Below are positions 43,625 through 53,566 of a stretch of DNA of 64,000 bases, piece after piece. Location: NCBI RefSeq assembly GCF_900156375.1, contig NZ_FTNK01000002.1, forward strand, positions 372,001 to 436,000, given 5' to 3'. Under the pieces are notes generated by a model that saw nothing but the letters and a program-made list of their open reading frames with translations, was not told the origin of the DNA and searched no databases. The position numbers and the translations under genes were made by a program. Origin of the DNA: Paenibacillus macquariensis. GTDB taxonomy: Bacteria > Bacillota > Bacilli > Paenibacillales > Paenibacillaceae. The stretch's first letter is position 1. Every line of letters starts with the position of its first letter.

Positions 43625-46600
43625 ATAGCGATTACCTGAACCTGGAATACCACAGTTGTCGAAGCTCCGGCTGCAATGATACCGATGCTGATACCAGATG
43701 CTGGATTTCCAGTAGGACGGGCTATTCCATCTACGATTACACTGCCGACAACAAACTGACTGCCTGCTGGAATAGGGTCAATAAGAATAACGTTATTTAC
43801 AGACTCTATGCCGTTATTCGTAGCAACAATCGTGTAAGTGATGATATCTCCCACAATTGCGTCCGTAGCCGGTGTGCTTTTAACTACGGTAACGTTAGGT
43901 GAAGATACTGGGATGATAAGCACATTAGAAAGTGATGTGCCAGAGAGGAGACGTCCGTCTGGTGGAGTGAACGTAAACGTTCCGGTTGCTTGATTTACGA
44001 GCTGCTGCGGATTAGGCAATGTCGCTACGGTAACTTGGAATGTGAGCGTTACTGTAACTGTAGCTCCTGGAGCAATCGTACCAATATTTAGTCCACCGGC
44101 AGGATCAGCTCCTGGTTGAGGTACGCCATTAACAAGAACACTGTTTGGAACGAATATGGCACCAGCAGGTACTGTATCCGCAATAGTGACGTTCGCAGGC
44201 AGGTTACCCGTGTTCGAGACATTCAAAGAATAAGTAATGGTATCCCCAACGGTTGCGTTGGTCGTATTTGCGCTTTTCAGAATAACAAGGATAGGTTGAT
44301 ACACCGGAATAACCAGTGTATTCGAAAAGGACGAGCCAAAGAATACACCAGACGTAAAGGTTGCGGAAGCCTGATTGCTAAGGCTAGCCGGATTAGGCAG
44401 TACATTCACAATTATATTGAAGGAGACAAGGAAAGAGGCGCCTGGGGCGAGAGTGCCAAGAGAGATTCCTGAAGCAGGATTAGCTGTCGGACGCGTAGTG
44501 CCATCAACGATGACACTACCGGAAACAAAGGTTGAGCCCGCAGGTATAGGATCACTAAGTACAACATTGCTAATATTCTCGATGCCATTGTTTGTGATCG
44601 TCAATTGATAAGGTATGGTATCTCCAACTACAGCGTCAGTAGCGGTTGAAACCTTGGTAACTGTTACATTTGGAGACGATACTGAAATTAGATTGGTGTT
44701 GGAGATTATTGTTCCGTTAAACGTTCGGCCATCAGGTAAAGTATAAGAAAACGATATGGAGGACTGGTTCTTCAACTGTTGGCTTGCGGGCAGCGTGCTT
44801 ATAATAACTGAGAACATGACAGATAGACTTGACCCAGCAGCTATCGCTCCAAGTGGAATTCCTGAGGCTGGATCAGCTCCTGGAACAAGCGAACCTTGCA
44901 CAATGACACTGTTAGGTACAAAAGTTGTCCCTGCTGGGATACTATCACTTAGTGTTGCTGTTGCTCCAAAGTTACCAGTATTACTGACGAGAACTGTGTA
45001 AGTAATCGTATCTCCAACGGTGGCGTTGACGGTGCTTGAGCTTTTTACTGCGCCCAGAATAGGTTGATATTCAGGTGTTGAGACAATATTAGAGAATGCG
45101 ACATTTGATAAAGCGCCAGACGTATACACAACGGATGATTGATTATTAAGCACCCCTGAAGGTGTGAGTGAAGTTACCGTAACGCTAAAGGTAATTGTAG
45201 TCGATCCTCCCGGAGATAAGTTACTGATGGTTACTCCCGTAGATGGCGAAACTGCTGGACGCGCAACGCCATCTACGGTTACACTGCCTGCTATAAAGTT
45301 CGTACCTGCAGGGAGTGCATCCGTGAAGATGACATTATTAACATTGGCTATTCCGTTATTTGTAATACTTACAGAATACACAATGGTATCTCCTATTGTA
45401 GTTGCTGTTGTAGAGGTTGATTTAACGACAGCAACATTCGGAGATGAGACCGGAATGGTGACAGAATTCGAAAGGGAAGACCCACTTAGTGTACGTCCAT
45501 CGGGTAATGTGAAACTATAGGCTGCGGTAGCCTGATTAACAAGTAGCTGCGGATTAGGTAACGTTGTGATTTCAACCGAGAACAATACCGTAGTTGTACC
45601 ATTTGCATTAATGGTTCCAGCAGCAATACCTGTAGCCGGATCCGCCTGAGGTAGCGGCAAGCCATTTACCAATACACTGTTAGGTAGAAAAGTGGTGCCT
45701 GAAGGAATGATGTCCGTTATGGTTAAATTGGCTGGATAGTTGCCCGTATTATTGACTAATAGCGAATAAGTTACCGTATCGCCAACGGTTGCATTGGATG
45801 TACTTGCACTCTTGGCAACAGAAATATTAGGTTGGTATACAGGCACAACGACGGTATTGGAAAAAGTGGAACTGGAGAACACACCTGAATTATAAGTGAC
45901 CGTAGCCTGGTTGACAATGGAAGCACTGACGGGAACAGATGTAATTAATATTTTGTAAGTAAGCATTCCGCTAGCACCTGCGATCAAGGTACCAATCGTT
46001 ATGCCCGAAGCAGGATTCGCGGTTGGAAGAGAAACCCCATTCCAGAATACGCTACCTGTTACAAATACTGCTCCTTCAGGAGTAGGATCGTTCAACTGTA
46101 CATTATCTACAGAGTCTACTCCTGCGTTCGTTATATTTATGGAATAGGTAACGGTATCACCGATAGCAACAGCTGTTGAAGGTGTGCTCTTTATAACTTT
46201 AACATTCGGAGCCGAGACTGACATTGTGACGGTGTTTGATAGAGCTGTTCCACTAAGAGTTCTTCCGTCAGGTGTGGTATACGTGAACGTCGAAGACGCT
46301 TGGTTGCTGATCAACTGAGGTGATGGCAACGACGTGATATTAACTGCAAAACTTATGGTCACACTCGTTCCTGGTGCAACAACACCAACATTAATGCCAG
46401 TATCTGGTGCTGAACCAGGTTGAGGCATGCCACCAACAATAACGCTGTTGGGACTAAAGGTTGTACTGGCAGGGATAGTATCGAACAGAGTTACATTAGC
46501 AGTAAGATTTCCAGCATTGCTGATAACAACTGTATAAATGATAGACTCACCAACAACAGGGCTACTATCACCGTCGGGATCTTGTGCGCTTTTCACTAAT

Positions 46601-49600
46601 GAAATCTGCGGTTGCGTGACTGGCGTAGTAGTCACGTTGGAGGACGAAGAACCTGAGAATACACCGGATGTAAAGCTGACTGTTGACTGATTGTTAATCT
46701 GTGAAGGAATCGGCATGGTTATCTTCACCTCAAATGTTACGGTAGCAGAGGCCGCTGGGGCCAAGTTACCGATTGGAATACCGGCAGACGGTACTGCTAG
46801 CGGCTGAGTGACGCCGCTCACAATCACGGTTCCGGGAATGAAGGATACATTCTCGGGCAACGAATCCCCGAAAATGATATTGCTTACACCCGCTACGCTA
46901 TTATTCGTCAGTACCGAGGTGAACGTTATAGTGTCACCAGTTACGACAGACGTCGCGGACACGCTTTTTACGACATTGATATTGGGAGCAGAGACAGGGA
47001 CAGAGAGCGTATTTGAAGTAGCATTCCCGCCTAGCTGACGTCCATCAGGAAGGGTGAAGCTGTATGTTGCAGTTGCAGAGTTAAGCAACTGCTGTGAAGG
47101 AGGCAGTCCAACAACGGTAACAAGAAAGCTAACGACGACACTGTCACCAGGGGAAAGAGGCCCAACAGGAATACCTGTTGCCGGACTGATCCCTGGTACA
47201 GGGGTACTGCCGATAATAACACTGTTGGTGTTGAAAACGGCTTGCGGTGGTAGAATATCTGTCAATATCAAGCTGGCAGCAATATTTCCGGTGTTGCGGA
47301 CTGAAATGGAGTAGGACATAGAACTACCTTCGGACGCAAGTGCTGTATTGGCGCTTTTCACGATTTGGATGATGGGTTGATAGATAGGTGTTACTACCAG
47401 ACTCGACAAAGAAGTTCCGCTAAAGGCGCCTGATGTAAAAGATACACTTGCACGATTATCGAATTCAGCCGGATTGGGTAGTGAGGTAACATTCACTCCA
47501 AAAGTCACCTTAACCAAAGCACCCGGTGCAATGCTGGCTAAGGAAATTCCCGCTCCAGGATTGGCTGCAGGAACAGACGTACCGTTTACAATGACACTCC
47601 CAGTAATAAATGTTCCTCCCGATGGGATGGGATCGGATACAACCACATTATTGACGCTAACACCACTAGTATTTGTTATGGAAACCGTGTAGATCAGATT
47701 CTCACCTACAGCGGCTGTCGTTACACTTGCGGTTTTACTAACAGAGATGTTTGGGGCGGTGACCGGAATACTGATCGTATTAGAGAGACTAGTTCCGGCT
47801 AGTGATCTCCCACTCGGTAACTGATACGTATAACTGCTGCTGCCTTGATTAATGAGAACGGGTGGTGATGGCAACGTCTGTACTGTCGTTGAAAATATAA
47901 CGGATACTGTGGCTCCAGGAGCCAATGATCCAAGGCCAATCCCTACTGTTGGAGAGTCTGTAGGACGTACAACACCATTGACAGTTACACTGCCTGGAAC
48001 AAAGGTAGATCCCGTAGGGATATTGTCTGTGAGAACAACAGTCGCAGCAATATTCCCGGAATTTTGTACATTGAGCGTATATTGAACGTTTCCACCCACA
48101 GTTGCACTGGGCGTGCGTGCACTCTTTACAATACCAATAACAGGTTGATACACAGGGGTAGTGGTGGTGTTAGAAAGTGAGATTGCTGAAAATGCGCCCG
48201 AACTATAGGATGCTTGTGACTGGTTTAACAGTTGGGCGGGGCTAGGAAGAGAAGTGATGTTAACTTGAAAAGTGACGGTTACACTAGTAGCTTTAGCGAT
48301 CGTTCCAACAGAGATTCCTGTTCCAGGATCAGCTGTGGGGCGTGAAGTACTGGCCACAATCACACTGCCCGGTACAAACGTGCTTCCGGCAGGTATGGTG
48401 TCGGAGAGGGTAACACCAGTTACCAACTCAATACCGTTGTTACTAATAACTGATGTGTAAAGTAACGTATCACCGACGGCTACATCTGTGAAACTTGCGC
48501 TTTTGACGACTGTAACATTGGGTAAAGTAACTGGAATAGAAAGCGTATTAGAAGTGGCAGACCCTGATACGGTCCTCCCATCGGGTACAAGGAAAGTGTA
48601 AGCAGCGGACGCTTGATCGACTAATTGTGGAGGTGAGGGTAGACTGTTTACCAATACGCGAAACTGAACAGTCGAACTTCCACCGGAGGCGATTGTACCA
48701 ATAGCTATTCCTGTGGCAGGATTACCAGCTACAGCTGTCCCATTAACAGTGAAGCTGCCTGCTACGTAGGTGCTCCCAGTAGAAATGTTATCAGTTATCG
48801 TTGTAGTTGCACCAATGTTTCCAGCATTTGAAATTTGAAGTGTATACGTGATCTGGTTACCAACGGAAGCATTCGTTGTACTTGCGCTTTTAACAATTTT
48901 CATAACAGGCGAATATACCGGGAGTGTGACTGTATTGGAAGGGATAACGCCGGAAATGAAATCTCCCCCGGCAACACTTTGAAATGTAAAAGCTGCGTTA
49001 GCCATATTAGCTACTGTTTGCGGACTGGGCAATGAGGTTATTTTAGCTTGATATGTAACAATCACAGTTGTATTCAAAGCGAACGATCCTAATGGAATAC
49101 CGGCAGTAATATCAAATGAAGGCTTCGAGACGCCGGCCACCACAACGCTTCCGCTTACGAAGGTAGATCCTGTAGGTAGAATATCAGACAATACAACGCT
49201 AGCAGCTCCAGCTGTACCAGTATTGCTGATGGTCACGGTGTAAGTTACCGTATCACCAACGATCGGTCCCGAGACATTGGCACTTTTAGTAAGATTGATT
49301 TTGGGGGCATTAATATCTACTTGAATTGCGTTCCCGTTGACAACATATGCATCCCCTGAGGTAGTCAACGTAAGTATAGCTGAGGATTGATTGTTAATGA
49401 GTCTTGCCGAGACATCGACATTGGTGATATCCCAACCTTGCCTGCCACCGATAATATTCGTGCCCGGATTTCCATTCGTTTGATTACGCGTGCCGAACGT
49501 ACCTGTAGTATTCAGTTGACCTGCGTCATTATTAATCTGCGAAGCAAAAAAGTTGTTGGCAAAGTTATTGGGCCCTGACAATGCAACTTGGGTAGCAGAA

Positions 49601-50361
49601 GTGGGACCAAACAGCGCTTGATCACCTGAACGATTCGCATCACCTTCTTGTGCACTGAAAAGCGTTCTGCCACCGAGTGCACCTGTAATGGGTGTAGCAA
49701 AACCGGTTATCGTGGTAGTGACCGGAGCGGAGGTTGCTTGTACAAGCACAGCTCCTGCACGAAGTGACATATTTCGGAAGGGAAGTGCAGGATTCTGATA
49801 AATAACACCTAACGTCCAGCCGGCATGATTCGCTGTAGAATCGCCGGGGATAATAATTGTGCCGACAACGCCGCCTGTGGTATAGCTTCCCGCTCCGCCC
49901 TGTTGAACGATGGTCGTGACGTTGGCTGAACGAACATATGCGGAAGCGCCATTACCCAAATCGACCACGTTTGCAGTCGCAGCATCTGGCGTAATGCTAA
50001 ACGTGCTTCCTGCAGGATTTATAAAAGAAACAGGGTTGTTAATAGAAGTGGTAAGATTTATGGTACCGTTAATGTAAGTACCGCCCCAGATGAGTTCTGC
50101 ATACATGACCGTGCTTCCAGACGGTAGTACTAGGATAGCTGCTGAGCTGTTACTCTGATACAGACTTGTGGTTCCGCTTGGATATGAGAGATATACAGAT
50201 GCTGTATTCACTGTCGTAAAGCCACCAATACTGTCCTGTGTACCGGGAACACCTACCGTATCGGAACGACTTAGACCGAGTGTGTTTCCAGTAAACGTGA
50301 TAGCTCCTGTTGCATTAACCGTAGTCCGAACGACTAGTGGAATCTTTCTCACCTCCTTCAT
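43621..50361 (-). CDS. giant DUF11-repeat surface protein, N-terminal part of a split gene
   Basis: A 2246-aa ORF on the minus strand. The N-terminus (IPLVVRTTVNATGAITFTGNTLGLS and a ~350-aa Thr/Asn/Gly-rich domain with SAAILVLPSGSTVMYAELIWGG and GWTLGVIYQNPALPFR) is shared by the Bacillus/Paenibacillus family of such proteins. Fifteen DUF11 (Ig-like, isopeptide-type beta-sandwich) repeats of ~145 aa follow, each opening with a KSA-x(6-9)-VGDTITYT-like core. Two repeat types alternate, one ending in LPDGR-LSG...SN, the other in FTSG-FS...SN...TPVYQP. There is no signal peptide. ATG 50361 lacks a ribosome site and a strong GGAGGTG lies inside the first codons, so initiation is unclear. Upstream is a methyltransferase-like gene in the same orientation. 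Likely a cell- or spore-surface fibre. Confidence 0.85.
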   Translation of the reverse strand: MKEVRKIPLVVRTTVNATGAITFTGNTLGLSRSDTVGVPGTQDSIGGFTTVNTASVYLSYPSGTTSLYQSNSSAAILVLPSGSTVMYAELIWGGTYINGTINLTTSINNPVSFINPAGSTFSITPDAATANVVDLGNGASAYVRSANVTTIVQQGGAGSYTTGGVVGTIIIPGDSTANHAGWTLGVIYQNPALPFRNMSLRAGAVLVQATSAPVTTTITGFATPITGALGGRTLFSAQEGDANRSGDQALFGPTSATQVALSGPNNFANNFFASQINNDAGQLNTTGTFGTRNQTNGNPGTNIIGGRQGWDITNVDVSARLINNQSSAILTLTTSGDAYVVNGNAIQVDINAPKINLTKSANVSGPIVGDTVTYTVTISNTGTAGAASVVLSDILPTGSTFVSGSVVVAGVSKPSFDITAGIPLGSFALNTTVIVTYQAKITSLPSPQTVANMANAAFTFQSVAGGDFISGVIPSNTVTLPVYSPVMKIVKSASTTNASVGNQITYTLQISNAGNIGATTTITDNISTGSTYVAGSFTVNGTAVAGNPATGIAIGTIASGGSSTVQFRVLVNSLPSPPQLVDQASAAYTFLVPDGRTVSGSATSNTLSIPVTLPNVTVVKSASFTDVAVGDTLLYTSVISNNGIELVTGVTLSDTIPAGSTFVPGSVIVASTSRPTADPGTGISVGTIAKATSVTVTFQVNITSLPSPAQLLNQSQASYSSGAFSAISLSNTTTTPVYQPVIGIVKSARTPSATVGGNVQYTLNVQNSGNIAATVVLTDNIPTGSTFVPGSVTVNGVVRPTDSPTVGIGLGSLAPGATVSVIFSTTVQTLPSPPVLINQGSSSYTYQLPSGRSLAGTSLSNTISIPVTAPNISVSKTASVTTAAVGENLIYTVSITNTSGVSVNNVVVSDPIPSGGTFITGSVIVNGTSVPAANPGAGISLASIAPGALVKVTFGVNVTSLPNPAEFDNRASVSFTSGAFSGTSLSSLVVTPIYQPIIQIVKSANTALASEGSSMSYSISVRNTGNIAASLILTDILPPQAVFNTNSVIIGSTPVPGISPATGIPVGPLSPGDSVVVSFLVTVVGLPPSQQLLNSATATYSFTLPDGRQLGGNATSNTLSVPVSAPNINVVKSVSATSVVTGDTITFTSVLTNNSVAGVSNIIFGDSLPENVSFIPGTVIVSGVTQPLAVPSAGIPIGNLAPAASATVTFEVKITMPIPSQINNQSTVSFTSGVFSGSSSSNVTTTPVTQPQISLVKSAQDPDGDSSPVVGESIIYTVVISNAGNLTANVTLFDTIPASTTFSPNSVIVGGMPQPGSAPDTGINVGVVAPGTSVTISFAVNITSLPSPQLISNQASSTFTYTTPDGRTLSGTALSNTVTMSVSAPNVKVIKSTPSTAVAIGDTVTYSINITNAGVDSVDNVQLNDPTPEGAVFVTGSVFWNGVSLPTANPASGITIGTLIAGASGMLTYKILITSVPVSASIVNQATVTYNSGVFSSSTFSNTVVVPVYQPNISVAKSASTSNATVGDTVTYSLLVNNTGNYPANLTITDIIPSGTTFLPNSVLVNGLPLPQADPATGIAAGTINANGTTTVLFSVEITTLPNPQLLVNQATAAYSFTLPDGRTLSGSSLSNSVTIPVSSPNVAVVKSTSTTATTIGDTIVYSVSITNNGIANVNNVIFTDALPAGTNFIAGSVTVDGVARPAVSPSTGVTISNLSPGGSTTITFSVTVTSLTPSGVLNNQSSVVYTSGALSNVAFSNIVSTPEYQPILGAVKSSSTVNATVGDTITYTVLVSNTGNFGATATLSDSIPAGTTFVPNSVIVQGSLVPGADPASGIPLGAIAAGSSLSVMFSVIISTLPASQQLKNQSSISFSYTLPDGRTFNGTIISNTNLISVSSPNVTVTKVSTATDAVVGDTIPYQLTITNNGIENISNVVLSDPIPAGSTFVSGSVIVDGTTRPTANPASGISLGTLAPGASFLVSFNIIVNVLPNPASLSNQASATFTSGVFFGSSFSNTLVIPVYQPILVILKSANTTNATVGDTITYSLNVSNTGNLPANVTIADTVPAGAIFVPNSVLVNGVPQPGADPAGGLNIGTIAPGATVTVTLTFQVTVATLPNPQQLVNQATGTFTFTPPDGRLLSGTSLSNVLIIPVSSPNVTVVKSTPATDAIVGDIITYTIVATNNGIESVNNVILIDPIPAGSQFVVGSVIVDGIARPTGNPASGISIGIIAAGASTTVVFQVQVIAI

Positions 50362-50406
50362 TGACTACTGTGAACTACACATAGATCGTAAGCCCTCTCT
50401 ATAAAG

Positions 50407-50428
50407 GACAGTGCACGATCTTACTGTC
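50407..50428. promoter_or_regulatory. inverted repeat upstream of the DUF11 gene
   Basis: GACAGT and ACTGTC, perfect 6-bp arms with a 10-base spacer, lie 46 bases before the DUF11 ATG and inside the 121-base gap from the methyltransferase-like gene. It may be an operator or a sigma-factor/hairpin element. Confidence 0.35.
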
Positions 50429-50482
50429 ATAAATTAGTCTATGAAGTGGAGGAGGCATATTTGTATGTCCTAATACTTCAAC

Positions 50483-51124
50483 TCAAAAAAAGTCTTGTTG
50501 GGATGATCTCAGTCTGCGTTCTATCACAGCCCGAGGCTCAGGGTAACGCATTCGGCTCATGAACTCGAGTTCTTGGATCGTGATTTCCTTCTTGGATACA
50601 GTGAAATGGTACATTATTTCATGAACAACATTCGCTTGTAACGTCTTCAGCATTTCAAGTTCTTCAATCTCGTAAAGTGATTGTTGGTAAGGGATTTGGT
50701 AGAATAATTCCATCCGTAGCAGTCGGTAATCGAATGGTGGTATAGGAGCAGGGTAATCCGGAATCTCCGGTGAAATCGGACTTTGTGTGGGTTGGAAAAA
50801 TTGTCCTGTGAAATAACGAGGTGTGTATTCGTCAAACTTTTGTTTGAAAGTGGGATTAGACATATGATAAAAGCTGTGAGTATAAGGAGCAAGAATGCAG
50901 ACAACAGCCTTATGAACACATATTCTTTGAATCTCTGACATGACCGCAAACAAATCACTGACATAAGGGAGTACTCGACTAGCCATCACAAACTCAACAG
51001 AATTGTCTGATAGCGGGATTCCTTGATTGATGTCACAGACAATATCTACTTCGGGGCCCTCAACAAGATCAATTCCTAGATATCCTTTTTCTTTGTTGGA
51101 ACCGCACCCTATATCTATTCTCAA
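50483..51124 (-). CDS. methyltransferase-like protein
   Basis: A 213-aa minus-strand gene. I choose TTG 51124 because GGAG is 8 bases upstream; GTG 51133 is inside that site. The N-terminal motif LRIDIGCGSNKEKGYLGIDLVEG and DINQGIPLSDNSVEFVMASRVLPYV are those of class I SAM methyltransferases (motifs I, II and post-I), and the His-Asp-rich middle (SFYHMSNPTFKQKFDEY) varies. The C-terminal third is an added helical region ending in PRAVIERRLRSS. It lies upstream of and in line with the DUF11 genes (121-base gap), so modification of the surface protein or of a glycan on it is possible but not shown. Confidence 0.7.
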   Translation of the reverse strand: MRIDIGCGSNKEKGYLGIDLVEGPEVDIVCDINQGIPLSDNSVEFVMASRVLPYVSDLFAVMSEIQRICVHKAVVCILAPYTHSFYHMSNPTFKQKFDEYTPRYFTGQFFQPTQSPISPEIPDYPAPIPPFDYRLLRMELFYQIPYQQSLYEIEELEMLKTLQANVVHEIMYHFTVSKKEITIQELEFMSRMRYPEPRAVIERRLRSSQQDFF

Positions 51125-51314
51125 GATGACCACTCCCTTTGTGAGGTAAATAGGTTCATCTTTATTGTATTAATACCTGCGTGTCGTGCATCCGACTGAT
51201 GCCTAATAGAATCGGAAGTTGTAGAGAAGCATGATATTATTGAAGAAGGAATACCGATATTCATGGAGATACATATGAAAATAGTGATATGATAGCGAAA
51301 ATGGAGGTTGGGGT

Positions 51315-52265
51315 ATGGCTAATATTAATGAGATAGCTAAATTGGCCGGTGTGTCAGTAACGACTGTATCAAGGGTATTAAACAACCATAAATATGTCTC
51401 TGAAGACAAACGATCTGCCGTACAGAAAGTGATCGACGAAATGGATTATACCCCTAACAAAAGCGCAGTTGATTTAATACGCAGGGAAACAAGAATGATA
51501 GGTGTCATCATCCCATATAACAACAATCAAGCATTTGATCAAATGTTACATGGCGTGCTTAATGCATCAATAGAAAAGGATTATTCCGTAACAGTACTTC
51601 CGACTAAATATAATAAAGATAGAGAATTAGCCTATCTGTCTATGCTCAAAAACAAAGTACTAGACGGTATCATCATTACTTCGCGTTCAAATGATTGGGA
51701 GACGATCATACCCTATACCCATTATGGGCCTGTCGTTTGCTGTGAATATACGGATCATCCCGAGATCGGCTGTTCCTATATTGACAGATATGCGTCTTAT
51801 CTTGAAGCCTTTCAGTATCTCAAAGATAAAGGACATACAAGAGTAGCTATAACAAGAGGAAGAGGTCTGGAGAGCATTAGCACCCGACAGACGCTCGATG
51901 CCTACAATAATACATTTGGGGAACTTCCTGCAGAACTTCACATATCTGATTGTTATAGTGTTGAAGATGGGATTCAGGCTGGAAGTCAATTACTGAACCT
52001 AGATACGAGACCAACAGCAATCTATGCCAATGGGGATGAGGTTGCGGGTGGTATTTATCTGTATGCACAATCGATGAATTTAAAAGTCCCACAGGATCTA
52101 GCGATTATGGGACAAGAAAATCAACCGATTGGTGTGGGATTAGGACTTACCTCTGTTGATCATCAATTAATTAAAGTTGGGGAACAAGCATTTGAACTTA
52201 TCATTCATAAATCGCAACATAAAATTGAGATTCCATATCGAATAATCCATCGATCGTCAATTTAA
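51315..52265 (+). CDS. LacI family transcriptional regulator
   Basis: A 316-aa protein; ATG 51315 follows ATGGAGG. The helix-turn-helix MANINEIAKLAGVSVTTVSRVLNNHKYVSEDKR (residues 1-33) and hinge NKSAVDLIRRETRMIGVIIPY are classical, followed by the periplasmic-binding-like core with PTAIYANGDEVAGGIYLYAQ and LGLTSVDHQLIKVGEQA. These regulators bind sugars or nucleosides. No sugar gene lies next to it; the following HAD gene (66 bases away) has a separate ribosome site and could be cotranscribed. The region in front, 51125-51314, is A+T-rich and has no clear operator. Confidence 0.88.
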   Translation: MANINEIAKLAGVSVTTVSRVLNNHKYVSEDKRSAVQKVIDEMDYTPNKSAVDLIRRETRMIGVIIPYNNNQAFDQMLHGVLNASIEKDYSVTVLPTKYNKDRELAYLSMLKNKVLDGIIITSRSNDWETIIPYTHYGPVVCCEYTDHPEIGCSYIDRYASYLEAFQYLKDKGHTRVAITRGRGLESISTRQTLDAYNNTFGELPAELHISDCYSVEDGIQAGSQLLNLDTRPTAIYANGDEVAGGIYLYAQSMNLKVPQDLAIMGQENQPIGVGLGLTSVDHQLIKVGEQAFELIIHKSQHKIEIPYRIIHRSSI

Positions 52266-52331
52266 GTGTTGACATGAAATCCATTTCATACTTTACCATG
52301 GTCTCAAGAGATAGATACTTTGGGAGGATGA

Positions 52332-52961
52332 ATGGAAATGTATAATACGATTATTTTTGATGTAGATGGCACACTCATTGATACAGAAAGAGCAGTTTTG
52401 GGTTCACTTCAAAAGATGCTAAAGATAGACTATGATTTTCATTATGAATCACATGAATTATATTTTGTACTAGGAATTCCAGGTGTGTACTCGTTAAAAG
52501 AGTTAGGGGTTCGTGATATTGCTAAGGCTCATGCGCGTTGGGAGCACTTTATGAAGGACTTCTATCATACGATTGAGGTATTCGGTGGGATTACTGAGTT
52601 GTTAGTTACTTTGAAACAAAGGAATATCAACCAAGGTATAGTTACTTCGAAGACATCGCAGGAATTACAAGATGATTTCGTGCCATTTGGTCTGATGGAC
52701 AATTTAACACATGTAGTCTGTGCAGATGATACGTTGAAGCACAAGCCTAATCCGGATCCGCTGTTGAAGTATTTGGAGATCTCTGGTGCTGATCCTAAAT
52801 CATCTATATATATTGGAGATACCATTTATGATTATGAATGTGCAAGAGATGCTGGAGTAGATTTTGGATTAGCGCTCTGGGGCTGTAAAAATCATGAGAG
52901 TATACCCGCTAAATATAAGCTTGAACAACCTATTGACGTGATTACGTTACTCTCGAACTAA
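52332..52961 (+). CDS. HAD family hydrolase (phosphoglycolate phosphatase/PpaX-like)
   Basis: A 209-aa protein; ATG 52332 or 52338 follow GGGAGG. The DxDGT motif IIFDVDGTLIDTE (Asp10/Asp12) is at the start, motif II VTSKTSQEL near 100-108, the Lys in DTLKHKPNPDPLL, and motif IV IYIGDTIYDYECARDAG. The cap is of the alpha-helical C1 type. Substrates of this group are small phosphates (phosphoglycolate, pyrophosphate, nucleoside monophosphates), which I cannot distinguish. It is followed by a GNAT gene 37 bases downstream, possibly in one transcript. Confidence 0.88.
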   Translation: MEMYNTIIFDVDGTLIDTERAVLGSLQKMLKIDYDFHYESHELYFVLGIPGVYSLKELGVRDIAKAHARWEHFMKDFYHTIEVFGGITELLVTLKQRNINQGIVTSKTSQELQDDFVPFGLMDNLTHVVCADDTLKHKPNPDPLLKYLEISGADPKSSIYIGDTIYDYECARDAGVDFGLALWGCKNHESIPAKYKLEQPIDVITLLSN

Positions 52962-52998
52962 CCCATCCTTTTCATCAAATAAATAGGGAGGGAATGGC

Positions 52999-53508
52999 AT
53001 GGTCGAAGATGTAACCGTTAAGGAAATCACATCCGTCGCAGAATATGTTGATGAGCTTGCAGCCCTTCTATTAGAAGTAGAAGAAGTTGGGTCTGCGATG
53101 GGGTTCTTACCTTCACTAAGTCTATCGGATGCTCGACAATATTGGCTGAATATACTTGGGCCTGAAGTGATTCTATTGGTTGCCACCATAAATGAATCAA
53201 TCGTCGGAAGTGTTCAGTTACATTTATGTAATCAAGAGAACGGTGATCATAGCGTTGAAATCGCTAAATTAATGATTCATCCTAATGATCGACGACAAGG
53301 GTTCGGTCGTATGCTTATGAACAAGGCAGGAATAAGAGCCAAGCAAGTAGATAGGTCTTTATTATTTCTGAATACACGAGCAGGAGAGCCAACAAATCAC
53401 CTGTATACTTCACTCGGTTACATTCAGGTGGGACGCATTCCAAACTATACGATGTCTATCGATAGAGTATTACATGCAACATTTATATATTATAAGATCC
53501 AAAGATGA
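52999..53508 (+). CDS. GNAT family N-acetyltransferase
   Basis: A 169-aa protein; ATG 52999 follows GGGAGG. The acetyl-CoA loop is LMIHPNDRRQGFGRMLMNKAG (R-x-x-G-x-G type) and the final GNAT helix is TNHLYTSLGYIQVGRIP. The N-terminal 45 residues carry an acidic helix. The substrate is unknown. It ends before a terminator hairpin at 53535. Confidence 0.85.
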   Translation: MVEDVTVKEITSVAEYVDELAALLLEVEEVGSAMGFLPSLSLSDARQYWLNILGPEVILLVATINESIVGSVQLHLCNQENGDHSVEIAKLMIHPNDRRQGFGRMLMNKAGIRAKQVDRSLLFLNTRAGEPTNHLYTSLGYIQVGRIPNYTMSIDRVLHATFIYYKIQR

Positions 53509-53534
53509 GTCTGATTAGGCTATAAAAAGATAAG

Positions 53535-53566
53535 CAATCGAACGGTGAAAGATGTTCGATTGTTTA
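53535..53566 (+). terminator. terminator after the HAD/GNAT genes
   Basis: CAATCGAAC and GTTCGATTG form a 9-bp perfect stem with a 10-base loop, followed by TTTATTTG. Confidence 0.75.

Noticed and set aside
42222-50404. Numerous plus-strand ORFs of 60-120 codons across the DUF11 region
   Set aside because: They are antisense mirrors of the repeat-coding strand, recur at the repeat spacing, and carry no ribosome sites.
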